DNA of 64,000 nt from Polynucleobacter sp. JS-Mosq-20-D10. Its GTDB lineage: Bacteria > Pseudomonadota > Gammaproteobacteria > Burkholderiales > Burkholderiaceae. Within the stretch, counting starts at the first letter, position 1; each line of letters starts with the position of its first letter. Positions 7,058-15,148 of the stretch are shown one piece after another. The notes below the pieces were generated by a model. That model did no database searches, was not told where the DNA came from, and worked only from the letters and a program-made list of their open reading frames with translations. Position numbers and translations under genes: made by a program. Location of the stretch: positions 681,099 through 745,098 of the forward strand of contig NZ_CP061305.1 in the NCBI RefSeq assembly GCF_018687755.1. Reading direction: 5' to 3'.

Positions 7058-7069
7058 TGCTCTTTAACA
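7058..7069 (+). promoter_or_regulatory. rRNA-type boxA antitermination sequence
   Basis: TGCTCTTTAACA followed by ATTTG is the boxA sequence found in the leaders and spacers of bacterial rRNA operons, where NusB/NusE bind nascent RNA. Here no rRNA gene is near. It lies between the 6028 gene and a strong hairpin. It may be a recombination scar from an rRNA operon or a working antitermination site. Confidence 0.5.
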
Positions 7070-7086
7070 ATTTGAATGTTTTTTAG

Positions 7087-7135
7087 CCCCACCAGCGCTA
7101 AATGAGAATCAATCGGCGGCGCTGGTGGAGGGCTT
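7087..7135 (+). terminator. Strong hairpin downstream of the 6028 gene
   Basis: CCACCAGCGC (7089-7098) pairs perfectly with GCGCTGGTGG (7119-7128) around a 20-nt loop. The flanking GCCC / GGGC extends the stem, and CTTTTC follows. The T tract is short, so termination may be partial. Confidence 0.6.
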
Positions 7136-7260
7136 TTCTGTGCTCTCCTACTTAAGCTCAGTTCAGGCGTAAACTAAAAGTATTAGAAAAATTGCTATTT
7201 GGGCATTCTTAAGCTTTTTATCTGCATGATTAACGCTGCAGGGATGTCCATTAATCTCCT

Positions 7261-8046
7261 ATGAAAAAATTCGACATTCTCCCAATCCTATTTGGTGTTT
7301 TGCTATCAGTCATTGCGCTGTATTTCATGTTGAGACCCTCAACTGCTACTAGCGCGCCTGCGTCAACCATCCCCGTGGTTAAAGTGGGCAATGTATCTTG
7401 GGATCAAACTGAGATGACGATTGCCGATATGAAAACATTTGCAACGGCTACAGGCTTTGTGAGCCAGGCTGAGAAAAATGGTGGCGGACTGAATTACGAA
7501 TCTGGTTTTGTTAAGAAACCTGGCTGGACTTGGAAAACCCCCTACGGTGTTCCTGCAAAAGATAATGAGCCCGCAGTGCACCTCAATCAATCTGAAGCGG
7601 CATCTGCCTGTCGTTATTTTGGCAAACGTTTGCCTACTGAATCTGAGTGGACTTCTGCGGCATTTGTAGAGCAGCGAACTAATCCACCTACTGGCTTTGT
7701 TAAGGGAGAGCGTTATCCATTTCCTGGTGGTAGTACGCCTGCAGTTTCTCATTGCTTAAGTGGCTGTGGTGATTACAAAGGTGTCGCACCAGCAGGCGCA
7801 TTAAACCGAGGCACTGGTCATGTCCCCACGGGCACCACTAAGCCTGGAGTTAATGGTCTATTAGATATGGGCGGCAATGTTTGGGAGTGGACGGCTACTG
7901 AGCGCAATGGTGGCTTCATTACTCGTGGTGCTTCTTGGTGGTATGGCCCGGAGAGACAAAAAGAATCTGATGTTGAGTCTAAGCCAGCAGATATTGGAGT
8001 CGTTTACATTGGATTTCGGTGTGTGGCTGATGCCGTGAAACAATAG
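7261..8046 (+). CDS. Membrane-anchored FGE/sulfatase-modifying-factor-like protein
   Basis: 261 aa. Residues ~5-24 form one hydrophobic segment; the remainder should face the periplasm. The body is an FGE-sulfatase (SUMF1/C-lectin-type) fold: GKRLPTESEW (121-130), LLDMGGNVWEWTAT (200-213), RGASW (222-226) and GFRC (251-254). Formylglycine-generating enzymes oxidise a sulfatase cysteine, but many family members only bind ligands or partners. I do not see the paired active-site cysteines of a true FGE. Its gene ends 3 bp before the helicase gene, so the two are likely co-transcribed. Exact function unknown. Confidence 0.82.
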   Translation: MKKFDILPILFGVLLSVIALYFMLRPSTATSAPASTIPVVKVGNVSWDQTEMTIADMKTFATATGFVSQAEKNGGGLNYESGFVKKPGWTWKTPYGVPAKDNEPAVHLNQSEAASACRYFGKRLPTESEWTSAAFVEQRTNPPTGFVKGERYPFPGGSTPAVSHCLSGCGDYKGVAPAGALNRGTGHVPTGTTKPGVNGLLDMGGNVWEWTATERNGGFITRGASWWYGPERQKESDVESKPADIGVVYIGFRCVADAVKQ

Positions 8047-8049
8047 GGA

Positions 8050-9375
8050 ATGACCAATCTTGCAGTCGATCCAGCCGCCATTGAGATCACCCCTGAATAC
8101 CAGGAGGTAATCGATGCCATCGAGCGTCATGACCCTTATATTTTTGTCAGTGGTAAAGCAGGTACTGGTAAGACCACTTTAATTGGCTATCTGCGTGAGA
8201 ACATTCATGGCAACGTGGTAGTAGTTGCACCAACTGGTGTAGCTGCATTGCAGGTGAAGGGTGTCACGATTCACTCCTTTTTTCGCTTGCCACCTCGCTT
8301 GATCTTTCCCGAAGAAGATATCAAGCCTCTAAAAGACAAGCGTCTCTATAAAGATATCCGCCTACTCATCATTGATGAGATCTCGATGGTGAGAGTAGAT
8401 GTAGTGGATGCAATTGATCTATTCCTGCGTGCTAACGGACCACAGAAGAGTGAGCCCTTCGGCGGCATACAGGTCATGTTTGTAGGGGACTTGTTTCAGC
8501 TGCCGCCGGTGGTATCTCAAACGGATATGCAAGTGCTCTCTGAGCGCGGTTACGAAGGTCCTTACTTCTTTTGCGCAAATGCGTTGCATCGCAAAGATGT
8601 CACCATGGTGGAGCTATCCAAGATCTTCCGTCAAAAGGACGCGCACTTTGCCGGTCTACTTAATCAGATCCGCATCAATCAAGATATTGATGAAGCGCTC
8701 GATACCTTAAATGCCGTCTGTTATGAAACCAAAAAAGAAATTGATGAGCAAACCATCACGCTAACCACCACTAACGCCCGTGCGGATCAAATTAATGGCG
8801 CAGGATTACGAGCGCTCACAACCGATGCCAAGGTCTATATGGGCAATAGCACCGGTAAGTTCAATGTGGATGATCGTAATCTGCCGTCACCCAATCAGCT
8901 CACCCTCAAGGTGGGCGCAAAGGTGATGTTTACGGCAACCGATAGCAATTTCCCGAAGCGCTGGGTGAACGGTACTATTGGCGTCGTTCGCGAATTGTTA
9001 CCGAACACGGTGAAGGTGATGGTGCAAAACGGCCCTTACTCCAATACGGTGGAAGTCAAAGGACATCAGTGGGAATCGTATCGCTATGACCATGACATGA
9101 TGTCTGGCAAGATCTCACCAAACATCATTGGCACCTTTGTACAGATCCCATTAATGCTAGCTTGGGCTGTCACTATTCATAAGAGTCAGGGCAAGACTCT
9201 CGACAAGATCAAGGTAGATTTATCCTCAGGGGCTTTTGCCTCGGGGCAAGTTTATGTCGCCTTGAGTCGTTGCACCTCCATCGAGGGCATTACTCTTGAG
9301 CGTCCTATACAGCCCAAAGATGTCAGCTGTGACCAAGAGGTGAAGCGTTTCTATCTGAATTGCTTGCCTGGCTAA
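8050..9375 (+). CDS. Pif1-like superfamily 1 DNA helicase
   Basis: 441 aa, cytosolic. Walker A is GKAGTGKT (35-42), Walker B is LLIIDEISM (105-113), and a sensor block GDLFQLPPV follows. The C-terminal helicase motifs are VTIHKSQGKTLD (374-385) and GQVYVALSR (396-404 approximately). These define the Pif1/RecD2-type family, 5'-3' helicases that unwind forks, R-loops or G-quadruplexes. There is no N-terminal extension and no nuclease domain. It follows the FGE-like gene with almost no gap; the functional link is obscure. The start chosen is the first ATG after that stop; an in-frame later start is not needed. Confidence 0.9.
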   Translation: MTNLAVDPAAIEITPEYQEVIDAIERHDPYIFVSGKAGTGKTTLIGYLRENIHGNVVVVAPTGVAALQVKGVTIHSFFRLPPRLIFPEEDIKPLKDKRLYKDIRLLIIDEISMVRVDVVDAIDLFLRANGPQKSEPFGGIQVMFVGDLFQLPPVVSQTDMQVLSERGYEGPYFFCANALHRKDVTMVELSKIFRQKDAHFAGLLNQIRINQDIDEALDTLNAVCYETKKEIDEQTITLTTTNARADQINGAGLRALTTDAKVYMGNSTGKFNVDDRNLPSPNQLTLKVGAKVMFTATDSNFPKRWVNGTIGVVRELLPNTVKVMVQNGPYSNTVEVKGHQWESYRYDHDMMSGKISPNIIGTFVQIPLMLAWAVTIHKSQGKTLDKIKVDLSSGAFASGQVYVALSRCTSIEGITLERPIQPKDVSCDQEVKRFYLNCLPG

Positions 9376-9381
9376 TTTTTC

Positions 9382-10971
9382 TTAAAAGCCCGCCGCCAAG
9401 CCATCGCGACGATGATCACTTCCTGCAATATAAGCATCCTGAGTTTGTTCACCTAATAGAGCAATTGCTTGAGCGCTTCCAAAGTCTAGGCTGTTCGCTG
9501 GCATGACAGTCACTTCATGTCCCATTGCTTTAAGTCCATCGACGACTGCTGTTGGCATGGATGCTTCAACAGTGAGCTTACCCACATCATCAATTCTCCA
9601 GCGAGGCGCATCTGAACAGGCCTGTGGATTGAGGTATTCATCAACAAAGCGCATTACAAACTGAAGATGTCCCTGTGGCTGCATATTGCCACCCATCACA
9701 CCAAATGCCATAGTGGGTTGATTACCCTTAGTAAGGAATGCGGGGATGATGGTGTGAAAAGGACGCTTACCTGGTGCCACTTGATTCGGATGGCCATCGA
9801 CCAAACTAAAGCTCATGCCACGGTTATGAAAAGCAATGCCACCTGGAGCAACTACACCAGAACCAAAGCCTTTGAAGTTCGACTGAATATAAGAAATCAT
9901 CATGCCACTCTCATCCGCAGCGCACAAGTAAACGGTGCCACCAGCATGTGGATCTCCAGCGCCGTAGCTGCCTGCTTGATTGTGATTAATCAGAGCAGCA
10001 CGGCTAGCCAAATAATCTCTGTCTAATAGGCCGCTCGCTGGCACTTTCATGGTGCTGGCATCGGAGACATGAGCGTACGCATCAGCAAAGGCAATCCGCA
10101 TGGCTTCCACTTGTAGGTGAATACGCTTTGCAGAATTAGCTGGATATTGTTTTGCATTAGCTGCTTGCAAAATACCGAGTGCCATCTGGGCTGCAATGCC
10201 AGAACCATTGGGAGGAATCTCATGCAAGGTGTAATCGCCATAATCAAATGCCAATGGCTCAACCCAGTCCGTTTGATTAGCAGAAAAATCTGCCATGGTG
10301 AAACAGCCGCCTGTACTTTGAGCAAAGTCGACCATGCTTTGGGCTAATTTTCCGGTATAAAAAGATTCACCTTCAGTGTTAGCGATCTCACGCAGTGTAT
10401 TAGCTTGGGCGGGGTAGCGCCAAAGTTGACCGGCAGTAGGCGCCTTGCCATCAATCAAAAAGGATTCACTAAAACCAGGTTCATTCTTCAAAATGGGAAT
10501 GGCTTCGCGCCATTGACGAGCGATTACTGGTGAGACTGGAAAGCCGTTTTCAGCATAGTCAATAGCGCGCTTGAAGAGTTGCGCAAAAGGCAGCTTGCCA
10601 AATTTACGAGATAACTCAATCCAACCCGAAACCATGCCAGGTACGGTCACGGTATTCCAGCCAATCAAATCCATGGCGGTTTTGCCAGAAAAATATTCCG
10701 GCGTCCAAGCAGCTGGGGCACGACCAGAGGCATTCATACCATGGAGTTTTTTTCCATCCCAAATGAGAGCAAAGCCATCGCCACCAAGACCATTCATGGT
10801 GGGTTCAACCACGGTCAGTGTGATCGCAGTCGCTAAGGCTGCATCAACCGCATTGCCGCCGCTTTGCAAAGCTTCAATGCCCGCTTGTGTAGCCAATGGC
10901 TGTGAACTAGCAACTGCATTTTTAGCAAGGACTGGGGCACGGCCGCCACCAAAGGGAGGGGAAATTAACAT
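9382..10971 (-). CDS. ggt: Gamma-glutamyltransferase family protein
   Basis: 529 aa. Ntn-hydrolase that cleaves gamma-glutamyl bonds of glutathione and related amides after self-cleavage into two chains. The new N-terminal nucleophile should be Thr346 in DPHAGGTVYL. The glycine-rich MNGLGGDGFALI and the late GVMGGNMQPQGHLQ are typical. No signal peptide is visible, unlike E. coli Ggt, which fits the cytoplasmic YwrD-like subgroup. It is convergent with the helicase gene (6 bp between the stops). The Bug-family gene lies upstream on the same strand with a 47-bp gap and may share its transcript. Confidence 0.88.
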   Translation of the reverse strand: MLISPPFGGGRAPVLAKNAVASSQPLATQAGIEALQSGGNAVDAALATAITLTVVEPTMNGLGGDGFALIWDGKKLHGMNASGRAPAAWTPEYFSGKTAMDLIGWNTVTVPGMVSGWIELSRKFGKLPFAQLFKRAIDYAENGFPVSPVIARQWREAIPILKNEPGFSESFLIDGKAPTAGQLWRYPAQANTLREIANTEGESFYTGKLAQSMVDFAQSTGGCFTMADFSANQTDWVEPLAFDYGDYTLHEIPPNGSGIAAQMALGILQAANAKQYPANSAKRIHLQVEAMRIAFADAYAHVSDASTMKVPASGLLDRDYLASRAALINHNQAGSYGAGDPHAGGTVYLCAADESGMMISYIQSNFKGFGSGVVAPGGIAFHNRGMSFSLVDGHPNQVAPGKRPFHTIIPAFLTKGNQPTMAFGVMGGNMQPQGHLQFVMRFVDEYLNPQACSDAPRWRIDDVGKLTVEASMPTAVVDGLKAMGHEVTVMPANSLDFGSAQAIALLGEQTQDAYIAGSDHRRDGLAAGF

Positions 10972-11018
10972 GGATCCGATCTATTCAATAAGAAGGTGTG
11001 AGCAAAAGGAATGGGCAA

Positions 11019-12008
11019 TTAGTCAATTTTAACGTTGGCTGCTTTTACTGCCTTCGCCCACTTGTCTTGCTCGCTTTGCGTGATCAAAGTTAATTGCTCG
11101 GAGTTAGCAAATTGCGGGTGAATACCTTGAGTTGCTAAACGCGCTTTGAAGTCGGGGTTAGTCAGAATCTTACGGATCTCCCTTTCCAGCTTGGCAATGA
11201 TTGCTGGAGAAGTGCCCTTGGGTACATAAACTGCATAAAAGTTTTCTACATCAAACTGCTTCATACCATCTTGTCCTAAGGTGGGGACATTGGGCATTAA
11301 TGGTGAGCGCTCTGCTGCAGCAATAGCGATAGGGCGTAACTTGCCACTCTGAATATGTGGCAGTGATGCTGTCACGCTATCAAACATCATGAGCGTGTTA
11401 CCAGCAATTAAATCAGGTAAGGCGAAAGAGCTACCTTTGTAAGGAATATGTGTACCGGTGGCTCCGATACGTTGCATAAATAGAGTGGACTCTAAGTGAG
11501 AGAGACTGCCATTACCTTGAGACGCATAATTGAAGTCACCTTTTTTCGATTTAATGAAAGTAATTAACTCCGACAGGTTTTTAGCTGGAACTGTGGGATT
11601 GACAACAATCAGGTGAGGAATAGTACCAACGAGAGCAACAGGTGCAAAATCCTTTGTAAGGTCTGCTGGCGGATTTTTGAAGAGTGCTTGTGAAATAGAC
11701 TGATTAGTCATCGCACTGAAGTGAATGGTGTAGCCATCTGGAGCGGCTTTGGCTGCTGCGCCCAAGCCAATCATGCCACCTGCACCAGGTTTATTTTCAA
11801 TCACAATCGCTTGTCCGAGAGCCTCGCCCAAGGGAGCCATAACGGCACGAGCAAATACGTCGGTAGAACCGCCTGCAGGAAATGACAAAACTGCGACGAT
11901 TGGTTTTTTAGGCCAATCCGTATCTGGTGCAGCTAGCACTTGTCCACACAAGCTTGAAATGATTGCAAGCCCGAGGAATGGTTTTGAAAAACGATTCAAG
12001 AAGTTCAT
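11019..12008 (-). CDS. Bug-family (tripartite tricarboxylate) solute-binding protein
   Basis: 329 aa from the ATG at 12008, which gives a clean signal peptide (MNFLNRFSKPFLGLAIISSLCGQVLA). A longer frame to 12071 adds 21 unlikely residues. Bug proteins are periplasmic receptors, very numerous in Burkholderiales, that bind carboxylates. The first mature strand WPKKPIVAVLSFPAGGSTDVFARAV and the later KPGAGGMIG are hallmarks. No membrane subunits of the transporter are next to it, as is common for orphan receptors. Ligand unknown; the neighbouring ggt and aminotransferase suggest an amino-acid-derived acid, as inference only. Confidence 0.9.
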   Translation of the reverse strand: MNFLNRFSKPFLGLAIISSLCGQVLAAPDTDWPKKPIVAVLSFPAGGSTDVFARAVMAPLGEALGQAIVIENKPGAGGMIGLGAAAKAAPDGYTIHFSAMTNQSISQALFKNPPADLTKDFAPVALVGTIPHLIVVNPTVPAKNLSELITFIKSKKGDFNYASQGNGSLSHLESTLFMQRIGATGTHIPYKGSSFALPDLIAGNTLMMFDSVTASLPHIQSGKLRPIAIAAAERSPLMPNVPTLGQDGMKQFDVENFYAVYVPKGTSPAIIAKLEREIRKILTNPDFKARLATQGIHPQFANSEQLTLITQSEQDKWAKAVKAANVKID

Positions 12009-12111
12009 GACATTGTCCAGTGAGTAAGTAGGTAAGAATAAGTAGGTAATATAGTATTGGAAACCACCCAAGGGGTGTAAAGCGAATAATAAAAGTTAAA
12101 TTGAGACAACT

Positions 12112-13461
12112 ATGACTGCAGCACTTCAAACACCTTCAGCTATTGATATGTCGGCCTATTGGTTGCCATACACGCCAAATCGTTACTTTCATCAGCATCC
12201 AAAAGTAATGCAGTCAGCCAAAGGAGCTTACTACTTTGATGACCATGGTCGTAAGTTATTCGATGGATTATCGGGCTTGTGGTGCTCACCTTTGGGGCAT
12301 GCTGATCCACGAATTGGTGCAGCCATTCAAAAGCAGTATGAAACCATGGACTATTGCCCTGCATTTCAGATGGCGAGTGAGGCTACTTTTACTTTAGCCA
12401 GTCGCATTGTTGATCTGGCGCCAACAGGCTTAGATAAAGTATTTTTTACCAACTCTGGATCTGAAGCTGTAGATACAGCACTCAAAATGGCGGTTGCCTA
12501 TCATCGTTGCATGGGTAATGCCTCACGCTTTCGGATGATTGGGCGCGAGCGCGCTTATCACGGTGTTGGTATTGGCGGTATCTCCGTTGGCGGCATTGTG
12601 GCCAATCGCAAGGCATTTGCTGGAATGATGATGCCGGGAGTAGATCACCTACCGCACACATTCAATCTCTCACAAATGGCTTACTCAAAAGGGCAGCCTA
12701 CGTGGGGCGCACACTTAGCTGATGAGCTAGAAAATATTGTCACTTTGCATGATGCCAACACGATTGCTGCAGTAATCCTAGAGCCAGTGCAGGGATCGAC
12801 GGGGGTGATTGTGCCCCCACAAGGTTATTTGCAGAAGATTCGGGATATTTGCACAAAGCACGGCATCTTGTTGATCTTTGATGAAGTCATTACGGGCTTC
12901 GGACGCTTAGGAGCAAACTTTGGTGCAGATCGTTTTGGTGTGACGCCAGATATGATTACCTTTGCAAAAGCCATTACCAATGGAGTGATTCCGATGGGCG
13001 GTGTATTGGTGCGCGGAGATATTTACGATGCCATCATGTCGCAAGGCGGGCAAGAGCAAGCGATTGAATTCTTTCACGGCTACACTTACTCTGGCCATCC
13101 AATCCCCACGGCAGCTGCTCATGCTGTACTCGATATTTTTGAATCCGATGATTTAGTCAATCGCGCTAAAGCACTGGAACCGGTCTTAGAAAATTCCCTG
13201 CACGCCCTCAAGGGAAAAACAGGCTTACTGGATATTCGTAACTTTGGTCTTTCTGGCGCGGTCGATTTAGTGCCCATTGCTGGTAAGCCAGGATTGCGAG
13301 CCATGAAGACTTTAGAGGCTTGCATTGAAAGAGGTGCCTTAGTGCGCATTACGAACGACACGATTGCAGTTGGCCCTCCATTTATTTCAACACCAGCCGA
13401 AGTCGAGCTCTTAGTGAGCGTTCTGAGTGATGCGATTGATGATGCTATGAAGATCAGCTAA
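12112..13461 (+). CDS. Class III PLP-dependent aminotransferase (omega-amino acid:pyruvate type)
   Basis: 449 aa. Transfers an amino group from an omega-amino acid or amine to pyruvate or another keto acid. PLP site: NSGSEAVD (114-121), the aspartate of IFDEVITGFGR (D257) and the Schiff-base lysine K286 in TFAKAITNGVIPMGG. The length and the N-terminal YWLPYTPNRYFHQHPK fit beta-alanine/pyruvate transaminases. It diverges from the Bug gene, with 103 bp between the starts. The substrate cannot be fixed from sequence alone. Confidence 0.9.
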   Translation: MTAALQTPSAIDMSAYWLPYTPNRYFHQHPKVMQSAKGAYYFDDHGRKLFDGLSGLWCSPLGHADPRIGAAIQKQYETMDYCPAFQMASEATFTLASRIVDLAPTGLDKVFFTNSGSEAVDTALKMAVAYHRCMGNASRFRMIGRERAYHGVGIGGISVGGIVANRKAFAGMMMPGVDHLPHTFNLSQMAYSKGQPTWGAHLADELENIVTLHDANTIAAVILEPVQGSTGVIVPPQGYLQKIRDICTKHGILLIFDEVITGFGRLGANFGADRFGVTPDMITFAKAITNGVIPMGGVLVRGDIYDAIMSQGGQEQAIEFFHGYTYSGHPIPTAAAHAVLDIFESDDLVNRAKALEPVLENSLHALKGKTGLLDIRNFGLSGAVDLVPIAGKPGLRAMKTLEACIERGALVRITNDTIAVGPPFISTPAEVELLVSVLSDAIDDAMKIS

Positions 13462-13481
13462 TGACGTGAGCTAGCAGAATG

Positions 13482-14207
13482 CTAGTTAAATAAGTGATAC
13501 AGAATGGGGATGGCTACCGCGCTAATGACCCCATTCATTCCCATAGCAAGACTGGCATAAGTTCCTGCCTCAGGATGAATGCTAAATGCACGCGAGGTAC
13601 CAATGCCGTGAGCGCCAATGCCAATAGCAAAACCACGCTGCCACCACGCTTTCATTCCCAGCGCATTCAGAATAAAGGGGGCCAGAATAGCTCCGAGGAT
13701 GCCGGTAGTGACGGCAAAGATGGCGGTTAAGGTCGGGGATACGCCAATACGCTCAGCAATACCCATAGCAATAGGTGCAGTAACTGATTTGGGATACATG
13801 GCACCCGTAATGCTGGAGTCGGCGCCGAGTAATTTAGCAATGTTTACTGCGCCCACAATGGATACCAAGCCACCCGCAATTAAAGAGACTAGCAAAGGAA
13901 TAGATCGGCCCTTTAGGCTACTTAAACCTCTATAGATCGGTATGGCTAAGGAGACGGTTGCTGAGCCTAATAAGAAGTGAATAAATTGCGCACCTTCAAA
14001 GTAGGTGGAATAGGGCATTTCAACAAATTGAATGATGCTGGCGACCAGAATGATCGCAATTGCTACTGGGTTGGCTAAGGGATTCTGTTTGGCAGCTTTA
14101 TAAATCGAGAGACCTACTTGATAGGCCGCCAAAGTAATAAAGAGGGCGAATAAAGGGCTGCCCGAGAGATAAACCCAAATCTCCACAATCGAGTGTTTTT
14201 CGTTCAT
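13482..14207 (-). CDS. lrgB: LrgB/CidB-family membrane protein
   Basis: 241 aa with about six to seven membrane segments. The conserved block GAHGIGTSRAF, near the C-terminus, is typical of LrgB. With LrgA it forms a holin/antiholin-like export system; in several bacteria the pair transports pyruvate or affects murein hydrolase activity. Its start overlaps the end of the lrgA-like gene by 4 bp (ATGA), indicating translational coupling. It converges with the aminotransferase gene, 20 bp apart. Confidence 0.9.
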   Translation of the reverse strand: MNEKHSIVEIWVYLSGSPLFALFITLAAYQVGLSIYKAAKQNPLANPVAIAIILVASIIQFVEMPYSTYFEGAQFIHFLLGSATVSLAIPIYRGLSSLKGRSIPLLVSLIAGGLVSIVGAVNIAKLLGADSSITGAMYPKSVTAPIAMGIAERIGVSPTLTAIFAVTTGILGAILAPFILNALGMKAWWQRGFAIGIGAHGIGTSRAFSIHPEAGTYASLAMGMNGVISAVAIPILYHLFN

Positions 14208-14557
14208 TGCCCTGTCTCTTTTGGCTTTGCGCTCAAAAAGCGGACCACTATCGCGCTCGTGGCAATGGTGAGAATCACGCTACCGACCAAGGCGCTGATG
14301 ATTGCTAGGGCATTGGCCTTCAGTTGGGGTAAAAATAGCACCACCCCAACGGCCGCCGGAACAAATAAGAGGCCAAGGTATTGGCTAAAGCCATCGGCCA
14401 CCAATGCGAGTTCATGATTAATCCCTTTACGGAGCACCAGCCAAATAATCAGTAGCACCAAGCCAATCACGGGACCAGGGAGGGTGGGTAGGGCAAATTT
14501 GGAGACAAGCTCACCCAGGCTTTGAAAGAGAAGGATTTGGACAAGGCCCGAGATCAT
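14204..14557 (-). CDS. lrgA: LrgA/CidA-family membrane protein
   Basis: 117 aa with about four membrane helices. GLVQILLFQSLGELVSKF at the N-terminus followed by PTLPGPVIGLVLLIIWLVL is typical of the CidA/LrgA holin-like family. It is the first gene of the lrgA-lrgB unit. Diverges from the molybdenum hydroxylase operon; the gap 14558-14683 must hold both promoters and contains a CAAGAG..CTCTTG hairpin (14631-14651) in the leader of the latter. Confidence 0.88.
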   Translation of the reverse strand: MISGLVQILLFQSLGELVSKFALPTLPGPVIGLVLLIIWLVLRKGINHELALVADGFSQYLGLLFVPAAVGVVLFLPQLKANALAIISALVGSVILTIATSAIVVRFLSAKPKETGQ

Positions 14558-14683
14558 GACTTGATCTTACTGCTCTGCAATATATGTTGCAAAGCAATAA
14601 ATTATTTCTTCGTTAAGATAATCACTACAACAAGAGGGTCTTTGTCTCTTGGATGAGGCTTGATATAAAAAACACTAAGGAGA

Positions 14684-15139
14684 ATGGGCATGGCTGACTT
14701 AAACGTCAACGGTAAAAAGTACAAGGTGGATGTTGATCCAGAAACCCCTTTGTTGTGGGCGATTCGTGATCATGTTGGATTAACGGGTACTAAATATGGT
14801 TGCGGTGTGGGTCAGTGTGGTGCATGTACTGTTTTGTTTGATGGCCAAGCAATCCGCAGTTGTGCCATTCCGGTGAGTGCGGCTGTAGGTAAGAAGATTG
14901 AAACTATTGAGAGCCTAGAAAAAAATGGCCAGCTCTCTAAAGTGCAAAAAGCGTGGGTTGACAATCAGGTGCCGCAATGTGGCTACTGCCAGTCTGGCAT
15001 GGTGATGGCAACTACGGCCTTGTTGCGCAACACCCCAAAACCAACTGATGCTCAGATTGATGCTGCGGTCACCAATATCTGCCGCTGCGGAACCTTCCAA
15101 CAAGTGCGTGATGCTATTCATGCTGTGAGCAAGGCATAA
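14684..15139 (+). CDS. iorA: Molybdenum hydroxylase [2Fe-2S] subunit (isoquinoline 1-oxidoreductase alpha type)
   Basis: 151 aa. Small electron-transfer subunit of the xanthine dehydrogenase family. The plant-type cluster uses C40, C45, C48 and C60 (YGCGVGQCGACTVLFDG..C). The second cluster uses C99, C102, C133 and C135 (QCGYCQSG and ICRCGTF). The large molybdenum subunit follows 9 bp later. There is no FAD subunit, which matches the two-subunit IorAB type whose electrons go to a cytochrome rather than NAD. A start at Met3 is also possible. Confidence 0.92.
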   Translation: MGMADLNVNGKKYKVDVDPETPLLWAIRDHVGLTGTKYGCGVGQCGACTVLFDGQAIRSCAIPVSAAVGKKIETIESLEKNGQLSKVQKAWVDNQVPQCGYCQSGMVMATTALLRNTPKPTDAQIDAAVTNICRCGTFQQVRDAIHAVSKA

Positions 15140-15148
15140 GGAGCAATC

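Noticed and set aside
11019..12071. Longer start of the Bug protein at 12071
   Set aside because: The extra 21 residues precede a good signal peptide and would spoil it; the ATG at 12008 is preferred.
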